Of a stretch of 8,737 nucleotides of DNA, positions 1 through 5,935 are shown piece after piece. Positions within the stretch are counted from its first letter, which is position 1. Each line of letters begins with the position of its first letter. Both the position numbers and the translations under genes were made by a program. Under the pieces are notes generated by a model, which ran no database searches, was not told where the DNA came from, and saw only the letters and a program-made list of their open reading frames with translations. The DNA is taken from NCBI GenBank assembly GCA_025928735.1, contig JAICIW010000067.1, positions 1-8,737 on the forward strand. Direction: 5' to 3'. This DNA comes from Rhodanobacteraceae bacterium. GTDB lineage: Bacteria; Pseudomonadota; Gammaproteobacteria; Xanthomonadales; Rhodanobacteraceae.

Positions 1-2493
1 CTCGGCGGCCACGACGTCGGGCGTGATCTTCAATATCGACTGGCGAACTTCGCGCGCGAGGATCAGGCGCGCATCGCGGGCGACGTCTTCCAGCACCGCA
101 TCGAACTCCAGCGTGCCGTTTTCATCGGTCCAGATGATGCGGCGTTCGCGCAGTTTGTGGATGAAACCACGGAACAGGCTCTTGTCGAAAAACTCGGGTG
201 CGCTCTGCTGGTACAGCAACGAAAGCCGCTGCGCTGCAAGCTGGCAGAGGTTTTCCAGTTGTCCCGCCGTCAGCGCATGCGGGCCGTTTTTCACCAGCGC
301 GGCGACCGCGATGTAGTAGCGCTCGAACGCCTGCAGCAGGCAGTGCGCGAGCAGACGCAATTGATACGCGTCGTCCTCGCGACCGGCGGCAAGGTGCAGC
401 AGGCGCCCTTCGCCGCCTGCCAGCAGACCGCGCCCGATCAGGAAATCGATCAGCGCTTCGATGCGTGCGGCGAAGCCGTCCGCATCCCACGGCAAAAACA
501 GTTCGGACTGGATGAACGGATACACCGCGCGACCCAGCCGCACCACCGACTGGCGCGCAATGCGCCGGTTGTTGATGAAGCAGCACGCCACCCACGCGCC
601 GGCCGCGAACAGGTGCAATACGTTGTTGCGGAAATACGAAAGCAGCACCGCCTTCTCGCCCTCGACCGCCAGCACGTCGCCCAGCGGATGCTTGATACGG
701 CGAATCCAGCCCATCTGTTCGGCGTACTTCACGATGTCCGCGGGCGCCATCGGCGTCACGGTGGTGCGATCCGAATACGGCAGCTCGATCAGGATCGCCT
801 TCATCAACTCGATCTGCGTGAGCAGGTCCGTTTCGGCCAGCGCGTGCCGTGGCGAGGCGAGCAGCGCCAGCGCGATCAGGTTGATCGGGTTCACGTCGGC
901 CGCGCGATTGGTATTGACGAGGATCTGCTCGCCCAATTGATCGAGCGCGCGATTCAGCCATTCCGGCTTGCTGTCCGGACTGTCGCCGACGTTGCGCCAA
1001 TCCGGATTGGCGGCATCCAGCAGCGCGTTCAATTCGATCGGCTCGCCGAAATTCAAGGTGACACGGCCATAGTGCTGGCGCAGTGCCTTGCGCCCGCCGC
1101 GCAACAGCGCGAGCCAGGTTTCCTTTTCCTTCTTCTGCCCGGACAGTTCGCCGATGTAGGCGCGGCCTTCCATCAATTTTTCGTAGCCGATGTAAACCGG
1201 CTGGAACAACACCGGCCGCCGCGGCGCGCGCAGGAACGCGCGCACCGTCATCGACAGCAGGCCGAAGCGCGGCGCCAGCAAACGACCGGTGCGCGAGCGG
1301 GTACCCTCCACGAAGTATTCGATCGGTACGCCGCGCTCGAGCAGTTGCGCCATGTATTCCTTGAAGATCACCGAATACAGTGCGTTGCCCTTGAAGCTGC
1401 GGCGCAGGAAGAACGCGCCACCGCGGCGCAGCAACGGACCCAGCACCGGCAGGTTCAGGTTCACGCCGGCCGCGATGTGCGGCACCACCACCCCGCTCAT
1501 GTGGAGCTGGAACGACAGCAGCACATAATCGGCGTGGCTGCGGTGGCTGGGCACGTAGATCACCTCGAAACCCGGTGCGATCGCGCGCAGCGTGTCGAAA
1601 TGATGCATCGCGATACCGTCGTACAACTTGTTCCAGAAATTGGACAAGAAGAACGATACCGATCGCACGAACGGTGGCGAGTAGTCCGCGGCGATTTCGT
1701 CGACCAGTTTTTGTGCCTGCCGCCATGCCTTGGCGTGCGGGATGTTTTCGCGCGCGGCGGTGGCAGTGATCGCGGCGCGCACGCTTTCCGCGTTCAACAC
1801 CGAATCGACCACGGTGCGACGGTGCGAAAGGTCCGGACCGATCACCGCGGTACGCACGCGCCGGAAGTGCGCGCGCAGCACGCGCGCCAGCTTGCGCTGC
1901 AGGCGTTCGATGCGCTCGTCGGCGGATTCCTCGCGCAGGTCCTGCAGCGAAATCGGCGTCGAGAACCGCACGATCGTGTCGCGCCCATTCAACAGCATCG
2001 CCAGCAGCCGGCGGAAATGTCCGACCACCGCCCAGTTTTCGGAGAAAAGCACGCTGAACCAGCCCGACTGACGGTTGGGCGCGCGACCGACGTAGATTGC
2101 CACCGGCATCAGTTGCACGTTGCGGTCGGGTGCGGCTTCCAGTGCGCGCAGCAGTTGCCGGATGTTGTCGTGCGCCGCGTGGTCGCGGTGGCGCCTTTGG
2201 AACCAGCCGCCGATGCTGCGCAACGCGAACATCGCGTGCCGGCGTTTCCCGAGGCTCGGCGCCGACGCCAGCGGACTCGGCAGGCCGGCTTCGCGGCAGG
2301 CGCGTTCCAGGATCAGGCTGTCGGAAAACCCGTTGCGCTCGATCACGTAGACCACCGGCGTGTCCGGCGCCAGCAGCGTCACCGGTTCGGCCGGGTCGCG
2401 CTTGATCTTGATCCACGGCTTGAGCAGCGCGCCCCACAGCGCACGCCACCAGCCGGCGTGCACCAGCGCGTCGCGGGACAGGTTTTCGGTCAT
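1..2493 (-). CDS. plsB: Glycerol-3-phosphate 1-O-acyltransferase PlsB (3' end cut by window edge)
   Basis: PlsB transfers an acyl group from acyl-CoA or acyl-ACP to position 1 of sn-glycerol-3-phosphate at the inner membrane, the first step of phospholipid synthesis. The visible 831 codons, numbered from the ATG at 2493, hold the four acyltransferase blocks in order: HRSHAD at 317-322 (catalytic H317 and D322), GAFFLRRSF at about 359-367, FVEGTRSRTGR at 394-404, and PVYIGYEKLMEG at 432-443. The N-terminal helical part (about 1-290) and the long C-terminal part also read like PlsB. No stop is reached, so the C-terminus lies outside the window. The protein is already longer than E. coli PlsB (about 807 aa), as I recall is usual for xanthomonads. 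An in-frame ATG at 2505 would add four residues, MARA. Neither start has a clear Shine-Dalgarno sequence, so the start is uncertain. It lies downstream of pyrF and the lipoprotein gene on the same strand, about 150 bp away, and may have its own promoter. All catalytic residues are present, and the identification is firm. Confidence 0.96.
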   Translation of the reverse strand, partial: MTENLSRDALVHAGWWRALWGALLKPWIKIKRDPAEPVTLLAPDTPVVYVIERNGFSDSLILERACREAGLPSPLASAPSLGKRRHAMFALRSIGGWFQRRHRDHAAHDNIRQLLRALEAAPDRNVQLMPVAIYVGRAPNRQSGWFSVLFSENWAVVGHFRRLLAMLLNGRDTIVRFSTPISLQDLREESADERIERLQRKLARVLRAHFRRVRTAVIGPDLSHRRTVVDSVLNAESVRAAITATAARENIPHAKAWRQAQKLVDEIAADYSPPFVRSVSFFLSNFWNKLYDGIAMHHFDTLRAIAPGFEVIYVPSHRSHADYVLLSFQLHMSGVVVPHIAAGVNLNLPVLGPLLRRGGAFFLRRSFKGNALYSVIFKEYMAQLLERGVPIEYFVEGTRSRTGRLLAPRFGLLSMTVRAFLRAPRRPVLFQPVYIGYEKLMEGRAYIGELSGQKKEKETWLALLRGGRKALRQHYGRVTLNFGEPIELNALLDAANPDWRNVGDSPDSKPEWLNRALDQLGEQILVNTNRAADVNPINLIALALLASPRHALAETDLLTQIELMKAILIELPYSDRTTVTPMAPADIVKYAEQMGWIRRIKHPLGDVLAVEGEKAVLLSYFRNNVLHLFAAGAWVACCFINNRRIARQSVVRLGRAVYPFIQSELFLPWDADGFAARIEALIDFLIGRGLLAGGEGRLLHLAAGREDDAYQLRLLAHCLLQAFERYYIAVAALVKNGPHALTAGQLENLCQLAAQRLSLLYQQSAPEFFDKSLFRGFIHKLRERRIIWTDENGTLEFDAVLEDVARDARLILAREVRQSILKITPDVVAAE

Positions 2494-2576
2494 CGCGCGG
2501 GCCATGATTCGGGGCTGGACAGAGGCATCGATGCGCACAAGCTTGCATTGTCCCACAGCGCCGGCCATGGCTCTTC

Positions 2577-2630
2577 GTGCGGCGCGTTTGCCGATCGCGA
2601 ATGACATCGCCGCCCGATCATGGGCCGCAC
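2577..2630 (-). other. Nested inverted repeat between lipoprotein gene and plsB
   Basis: GTGCGGC (2577-2583) and GCCGCAC (2624-2630) form a perfect 7-bp outer arm. Inside it lie a second GATC/GATC pairing and a GCGA-ATGACA-TCGC hairpin (2597-2610). The structure starts 16 bp after the lipoprotein stop codon in the direction of transcription. It could end or stabilise the pyrF-lipoprotein message, but no T-run follows, so a classical intrinsic terminator is not supported. The rest of the 2494-2645 gap shows no gene. Confidence 0.3.
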
Positions 2631-2645
2631 GCGGTCAGAAATCGG

Positions 2646-3635
2646 TCAGGAATGCGCGGATGTCGGTGTCGCGGTGGGTGGCGTCGCGGCATTCGCGGGG
2701 GCGGTGCCGGGCGATGCTGGCTGATCCGCGCTCGTGGCAGGTGCCGCGGTAATGGCCGCGGAAGCCGGATGCGCCTTGCGCCACGCGGCGAGCAGCGCCG
2801 CGTCATACCAGTGCCCGGCTTCCTTCACCATCGGCCATTCGCCGCCGAGGGTCTTGCCCGCGAGGCGCATGTCCAGCTTCACCATCGCGTGCGTGCCGTC
2901 GGTCGCGCTGTTCTGGACGTCGGCATCGGTCAGGCTTTTCGCAACATCGAGGCCGTAGATGTCCAGCAGGCTTTCGAGGCCGTTCCAGAGAGTGCCGTAG
3001 TTGCGCATGGTCTGGGCGTAATCCAGCGCGCGCCATTGTTCGAGTGTCTGCACGTGCAATTGCCGCGCGGTCGCGCAAACCAGGTCGATCGCCTTCTGGG
3101 CCTTTTTCGGATCGCTGAAGTCGGTGGTTCGCGCCCAGCCGATCACTGTGGTCAGCACCTGTGTCGCCAGTTTCTGCTGCGCCGGCCCAAGTTGCGGCGA
3201 TTCCTCGATCATCTGTTTGCCGGCCGCTTCGACGATGCCGGCGAAGATGGGTGCGGGCGCATTCTTGTCGCCGCGGAATTTCGACAACTCCGGCTGCAGG
3301 CGTTTGGCGAGCTTGGCCTCCGCGCCCGGCCCGGTCAGCATCTGCATGATTTCGGCGAACTGTTTTTGCTGTGACACCGAAGCCGGCAGCGGCTGCGCGT
3401 GCGATTGTTCCCATTCCTCGCGCCAGCGCGCGTAATCGGCGGCCGGCAGACGGTTCTTCATCAACCCGTCGAAATCGCCCGTTGCGGTCAGACGCAGGCT
3501 GGTCGCGACCGCCTTCTCCGGCGTCACATTGCTGGGCGGCGGCGGCGCGTGATGGCAGGCCGCAAGCGCGCCCGCGCCCGCAATGACCAGCGTGAACATG
3601 CGGGCGCGGACAGGGCGGCAGGTTTCGATGGGCAT
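2646..3635 (-). CDS. Predicted lipoprotein of unknown function
   Basis: I do not recognise this 329-residue protein. It begins with a lipoprotein signal peptide: a short basic n-region (R7, R10, R12), a hydrophobic stretch at about 13-24, and the lipobox L24-A25-A26-C27. C27 would be lipidated, leaving about 303 mature residues in the envelope. After C27 comes a short HHAPPPP linker. The body is mostly helical-looking and rich in charge and Gln. A more conserved-looking part near residues 220-290 is rich in Trp, Gly and Leu. The last 40 or so residues are almost only Ala, Pro, Thr and Ser, probably disordered. I chose the ATG at 3635 because it supplies the basic n-region. The ATG at 3599 would start at MFTLVIAG with no positive charge, and neither has a good Shine-Dalgarno. 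It lies 37 bp after pyrF on the same strand and is probably co-transcribed. The link to pyrimidine or lipid synthesis is positional only. Being a real secreted lipoprotein gene is well supported; no function is. Confidence 0.85.
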   Translation of the reverse strand: MPIETCRPVRARMFTLVIAGAGALAACHHAPPPPSNVTPEKAVATSLRLTATGDFDGLMKNRLPAADYARWREEWEQSHAQPLPASVSQQKQFAEIMQMLTGPGAEAKLAKRLQPELSKFRGDKNAPAPIFAGIVEAAGKQMIEESPQLGPAQQKLATQVLTTVIGWARTTDFSDPKKAQKAIDLVCATARQLHVQTLEQWRALDYAQTMRNYGTLWNGLESLLDIYGLDVAKSLTDADVQNSATDGTHAMVKLDMRLAGKTLGGEWPMVKEAGHWYDAALLAAWRKAHPASAAITAAPATSADQPASPGTAPANAATPPTATPTSAHS

Positions 3636-3672
3636 GCGCCGGAGTGTGGCGAGGCCGCGGCGGAGGCGCAAG

Positions 3673-4386
3673 TCAGCCGATTGCTTGTGTGATCTGCCGC
3701 ACGATGTCGTCGGCCGCCGCGCGCGGATCGGTCGCGTTGCGGATGGGTCGGCCGACCACGATGTAATCCGCGCCCTGCGCGAACGCGGTCGGCACGTCCA
3801 CGGTGCGCTTCTGGTCGTCGCCGGAAGCGCCGGCCGGCCGGATGCCGGGGCACACCGCCAACAAATCACGTCCCAGGGCATCGCGCAGCCGCGGCAGGTC
3901 GTCGCCCGAGCAAACCACGCCGTCGATCCCGGCGGCCTGCGCCAGCCGCGCGCGCTGGATCACCACGTCGGCAGGTTCGCCGGCGATCCCCAACGCGGCG
4001 AGATCGTTCGCGTCATTGCTGGTGAGCACCGTCACCGCCAGCAACTGCAGGGAGCCTTTGGCCGCGGCGGCGGCTTCCAGCATCGCACGGCTGTCGCAAT
4101 GGATCGTCGCGAACGTGATCGGCGACTGCGCCAGGCCGCGCACCGCGCCCGCGACCGTGGCCGGCACGTCGTGGAATTTCAGGTCCGCGAAAATCTTCTT
4201 GCCGCGCCGGGCGAGTTCGTCCAGCACCTCGAAATACTCGCCGCCGCTCAAGAGTTCCAGTCCGATCTTGTAGAACGATACGCTGTCGCCCAGTCGGTCC
4301 ATCCAGGCGACGGCTTCGGCGTGGCCGGGCACATCCAGCGCGAAGATCAGGCGGTCGCGGGCGGTGGTTTCGGTGCGTTCGGACAT
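3673..4386 (-). CDS. pyrF: Orotidine 5'-phosphate decarboxylase
   Basis: PyrF converts orotidine 5'-phosphate to UMP, the last step of de novo UMP synthesis, in the cytosol. The 237-residue product has the usual bacterial length and the family landmarks in order: FALDVP with D18, YKIGLELL with K40, the catalytic D68-x-K70-x-x-D73 within ADLKFHDVPATV, VTVLTS at 118-123, VCPGIRPAG at 178-186 followed by DDQKR at 190-194 (the phosphate-binding region), and DYIVVGRPI near the C-terminus. The stretch usually written HAxGG in enteric enzymes reads H96-C-D-S-R here; xanthomonad enzymes also depart from the enteric pattern there, from memory. The start is the ATG at 4386, preceded by a weak GGGA. The gene diverges from the perM-like gene and leads the pyrF-lipoprotein pair. 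A TAAAAT hexamer lies at 4413-4418 on the minus strand, but no matching -35 is evident. Confidence 0.97.
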   Translation of the reverse strand: MSERTETTARDRLIFALDVPGHAEAVAWMDRLGDSVSFYKIGLELLSGGEYFEVLDELARRGKKIFADLKFHDVPATVAGAVRGLAQSPITFATIHCDSRAMLEAAAAAKGSLQLLAVTVLTSNDANDLAALGIAGEPADVVIQRARLAQAAGIDGVVCSGDDLPRLRDALGRDLLAVCPGIRPAGASGDDQKRTVDVPTAFAQGADYIVVGRPIRNATDPRAAADDIVRQITQAIG

Positions 4387-4449
4387 GCAGATTCCCGGTG
4401 GCTGGATTGCGCAATTTTAATCGCGCACTGCCGAGCCGGTATCGAAGCG

Positions 4450-4580
4450 GCTGTCGTGAGAAGTCAGGCCACAGGTGCCGTTCATTCGGAGTAGCTGTCG
4501 TGGAAATCAGACCACAGGTGCCGCTCATTTGAAGCAGCTGTTGGTGAAAAGTCAGGCCAGGGAGGGCCGTTCTGGAGTTG
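4450..4580. repeat. Three imperfect 43-44 bp tandem repeats
   Basis: Three head-to-tail units begin with GCTGTCG or GCTGTTG at 4450, 4494 and 4537 and run 44, 43 and about 44 bp. Units 1 and 2 agree at about 36 of 44 positions by eye and share the 12-base block CCACAGGTGCCG. Unit 3 is more diverged and has GGCCAGGGAGGGCC in that place. The unit length is not a multiple of three, so this is not a coding repeat. The array fills the middle of the pyrF/perM-like divergent intergenic region. The repeat could be a decayed dispersed element or a set of binding sites; I see nothing that decides between them. Confidence 0.75.
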
Positions 4581-4624
4581 CCAATGCTTCGAGCAAGAAT
4601 CTGGCCGAGTGCCGATCGACGCAG

Positions 4625-4640
4625 CGATCAGGGATGATCG
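4625..4640. promoter_or_regulatory. Perfect 6-bp dyad just upstream of the perM-like gene
   Basis: CGATCA (4625-4630), loop GGGA, TGATCG (4635-4640) form a perfect hairpin ending 9 bp before the ATG at 4650. The loop carries the only purine-rich AGGGA-like element near that start, at about 15 nt, too far for an ideal Shine-Dalgarno. It may be an operator-like dyad or an mRNA hairpin that affects translation. The neighbouring GTGCCGATC (from about 4610) and GATCGCAC could extend the pairing imperfectly. Confidence 0.35.
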
Positions 4641-4649
4641 CACGAATGT

Positions 4650-5696
4650 ATGTCAGACTCGCCCCGCATGAACGACAGGTTGATCCAATCGGCCTACGCT
4701 TCGCGTACCACCGCAATCGCGAGTTACATCGCCGCCGCCGTGGCATTGCTGCTGGTGATGTCCCTGCACCTGCTGCCGGCCTTGATCGCGGGATTGCTGG
4801 TGTACGCCGTGGTCGATGCGCTGGCGCCGCTGCTGGAGCGCCGCTGGCCGGGCGGCTGGGCGCGGCAACTGGTGGTCGGTATGCTCGCGGTCGTGGTCGC
4901 GGGCTTGCTGGCGCTGCTGATCTTCGCCGCGGTCGCGTTCTTCCGCGCGGAACTCGGTGATCCCAACACCTTGTTCGATCGGATGATGCCGACCATCGAT
5001 CGTGCGCGCACGCAGTTGCCCGCTTGGATCGTCGCGTACCTGCCGGTGAGCGCCGAGGATTTCCGCTTCTCCGCCACCCAGCTCGCGCGCGCGCATTCCG
5101 AGCAATTGCAGGTGGCCGGCAAGGAAACCGCGCACGTGTTCGGGCGCATCCTGGTAGGCCTCGCGCTGGGCGCGTTGGTGGCGCTCACCCACGCGCGCCC
5201 GGATGGCAACGAAGGACCATTGCGCCGCGATCTCACCGCGCGCTGCGAACGTTTCGCGCGGGCGTTCCACGACATCGTGTTCGCGCAGGCGCGCATTTCG
5301 GCATTGAACACCGTGTTCACCGCGGTCTTCCTGCTGATCGCGCTGCCGCTGGCCGGCGTGCATTTGCCATTCACCAAAACCCTGATCGCGATCACCTTCG
5401 TGGTGGGCCTGCTGCCAGTAATCGGCAACCTGATTTCCAATACGCTGATCGTGATCGTCGCACTGTCGGTGTCGCTGTGGGTGGCGCTGGGCGCGCTGAT
5501 CTTCCTGATCCTGATCCACAAGCTGGAATATTTTCTCAACGCCAACATCGTCGGCAGTCGCATCCACGCGCGCGCCTGGGAAATCCTGCTGGCGATGCTG
5601 GTGATGGAAGCCGCGTTCGGGTTGCCCGGCATCGTCGCCGCGCCGATCTATTACGCGTATCTCAAGAGTGAGTTGACCGCGACGCGGTTGATCTAG
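4650..5696 (+). CDS. AI-2E/PerM-family membrane protein (transporter-like)
   Basis: This is a 348-residue polytopic inner-membrane protein of the AI-2E transporter family (older name UPF0118/DUF20). Members include TqsA, linked to autoinducer-2 export, and PerM; most members have no proven substrate, and some have been reported as cation/proton antiporters. About eight hydrophobic segments are visible: near 22-38, 41-58, 74-98, 166-183, 222-243, 247-270, 271-292 and 310-338, with a soluble stretch at about 99-165. This topology and the length fit the family. Typical C-terminal features are LPVIGNLISN around P256 and G259, HKLEYFLNANIVGSRI starting at H290, and a closing GLPGIVAAPIYYAYLK segment. 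The start could be the ATG at 4650 or at 4668 (MNDRLIQ); neither has a good Shine-Dalgarno. It is transcribed alone, divergent from pyrF and convergent with uvrD. The family call is firm; the transported substrate is unknown. Confidence 0.9.
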   Translation: MSDSPRMNDRLIQSAYASRTTAIASYIAAAVALLLVMSLHLLPALIAGLLVYAVVDALAPLLERRWPGGWARQLVVGMLAVVVAGLLALLIFAAVAFFRAELGDPNTLFDRMMPTIDRARTQLPAWIVAYLPVSAEDFRFSATQLARAHSEQLQVAGKETAHVFGRILVGLALGALVALTHARPDGNEGPLRRDLTARCERFARAFHDIVFAQARISALNTVFTAVFLLIALPLAGVHLPFTKTLIAITFVVGLLPVIGNLISNTLIVIVALSVSLWVALGALIFLILIHKLEYFLNANIVGSRIHARAWEILLAMLVMEAAFGLPGIVAAPIYYAYLKSELTATRLI

Positions 5697-5711
5697 GGTT
5701 GCTTCGAACGC

Positions 5712-5740
5712 GACCCAGCCCTCGCAGGTTGGGCTGGGTC
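5712..5740. terminator. Hairpin after the perM-like gene, candidate bidirectional terminator
   Basis: GACCCAGCCC (5712-5721) and GGGCTGGGTC (5731-5740) form a perfect 10-bp GC-rich stem with a 9-nt loop, starting 15 bp after the stop of the perM-like gene and lying between two convergent genes. No T-run follows on either side, so it is not a textbook intrinsic terminator. Its right arm is also part of the first GCAGGTTGGG repeat, so it may be just repeat structure. Confidence 0.4.
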
Positions 5741-5752
5741 TGCGAAGCCAAC
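5724..5752 (+). repeat. REP-like palindromic unit, copy 1 (GCAG-GTTGGG type)
   Basis: It starts with GCAGGTTGGGCTGG and ends with GCGAAGCCAAC. The GTTGGGCT arm pairs with the AAGCC-AAC arm, which has lost one C. It matches copy 3 at 5807-5836 almost base for base. The head tetranucleotide GCAG is close to the GTAG that heads many xanthomonad and pseudomonad REP elements mobilised by RAYT transposases. Confidence 0.65.
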
Positions 5753-5763
5753 AGCAAAGACGA

Positions 5764-5795
5764 GTTGGGCTTCACTCCGTTCAGCGCCAACCTAC
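5764..5795 (-). repeat. REP-like palindromic unit, copy 2 (GTAG-GTTGG type, inverted)
   Basis: On the minus strand this reads GTAGGTTGGCGCTGAACG and closes with GAGTGAAGCCCAAC. It is the same element class as copies 1 and 3 but in opposite orientation and with the full GTAG head. The three units thus alternate +, -, +, as in BIME-type mosaics. Confidence 0.65.
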
Positions 5796-5806
5796 AGAAG
5801 CGCTGT

Positions 5807-5836
5807 GCAGGTTGGGCTGGGCTTGCGAAGCCCAAC
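5807..5836 (+). repeat. REP-like palindromic unit, copy 3 (GCAG-GTTGGG type)
   Basis: It starts with GCAGGTTGGGCTGGG and ends with GCGAAGCCCAAC. GTTGGGCT (5811-5818) pairs with the AGCCCAAC arm ending at 5836. It differs from copy 1 mainly by one restored C in the right arm and one change in the loop. Confidence 0.65.
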
Positions 5837-5859
5837 GGTGCGAGACGCAAAGTCGCTGG

Positions 5860-5894
5860 GTTCCGGATCGCCACTTTGCGGCGTCCGGAATGAC
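5860..5894 (+). repeat. Palindromic repeat, GATTCCGG...CCGGAATGAC family, copy 1
   Basis: GTTCCGGATCGCC pairs with GGCGTCCGGAA: TTCCGGA-T-CGCC against GGCG-TCCGGAA, an 11-bp stem with one bulged T and a 7-nt loop (ACTTTGC). It ends in CCGGAATGAC, exactly as the unit at 8624-8659 does. It is located between the convergent perM-like and uvrD genes. Confidence 0.65.
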
Positions 5895-5904
5895 GAGCGG
5901 GAGG

Positions 5905-5924
5905 GATTCCGGGCCCCGAAATGA
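5905..5924 (+). repeat. Shortened copy of the GATTCCGG...CCGGAATGAC family
   Basis: GATTCCGGGCCCCGAAATGA keeps the left end GATTCCGG and a slightly changed right end (CCGAAATGA). The inner hairpin is reduced to a few bases. It follows copy 1 in the same orientation, 10 bp later, and ends 11 bp before the uvrD stop codon. It looks like a unit with its hairpin tip deleted. Confidence 0.5.
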
Positions 5925-5935
5925 TGCGATGAGCG

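Noticed and set aside
2547..2552. GACAAT hexamer as a -10 element for plsB
   Set aside because: It fits in position, giving a leader of about 35 nt, but no -35 resembling TTGACA is found at 16-18 bp, so support is too thin for a feature.
157..2604. 815-codon open frame on the plus strand, and an 808-codon frame on the minus strand (122-2548), both overlapping plsB
   Set aside because: The products are rich in Arg, Gln, His and Ala with no domain pattern, and the third frame encodes an intact PlsB with all four motifs. Long shadow frames are expected in GC-rich coding DNA.
2646..3881. Longer 411-codon version of the lipoprotein gene starting at 3881
   Set aside because: The extra 82 codons overlap pyrF and would bury the lipoprotein signal peptide inside the protein.
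4653..5632. Two minus-strand frames of about 300 codons opposite the perM-like gene
   Set aside because: The products are Gln/His/Arg-rich or Ser/Arg-rich without domains. The plus strand encodes a clear eight-span membrane protein.
5699..5893. 64-codon plus-strand and 70-codon minus-strand frames after the perM-like gene
   Set aside because: Both are translations of the REP-type repeats, with no independent start signal.
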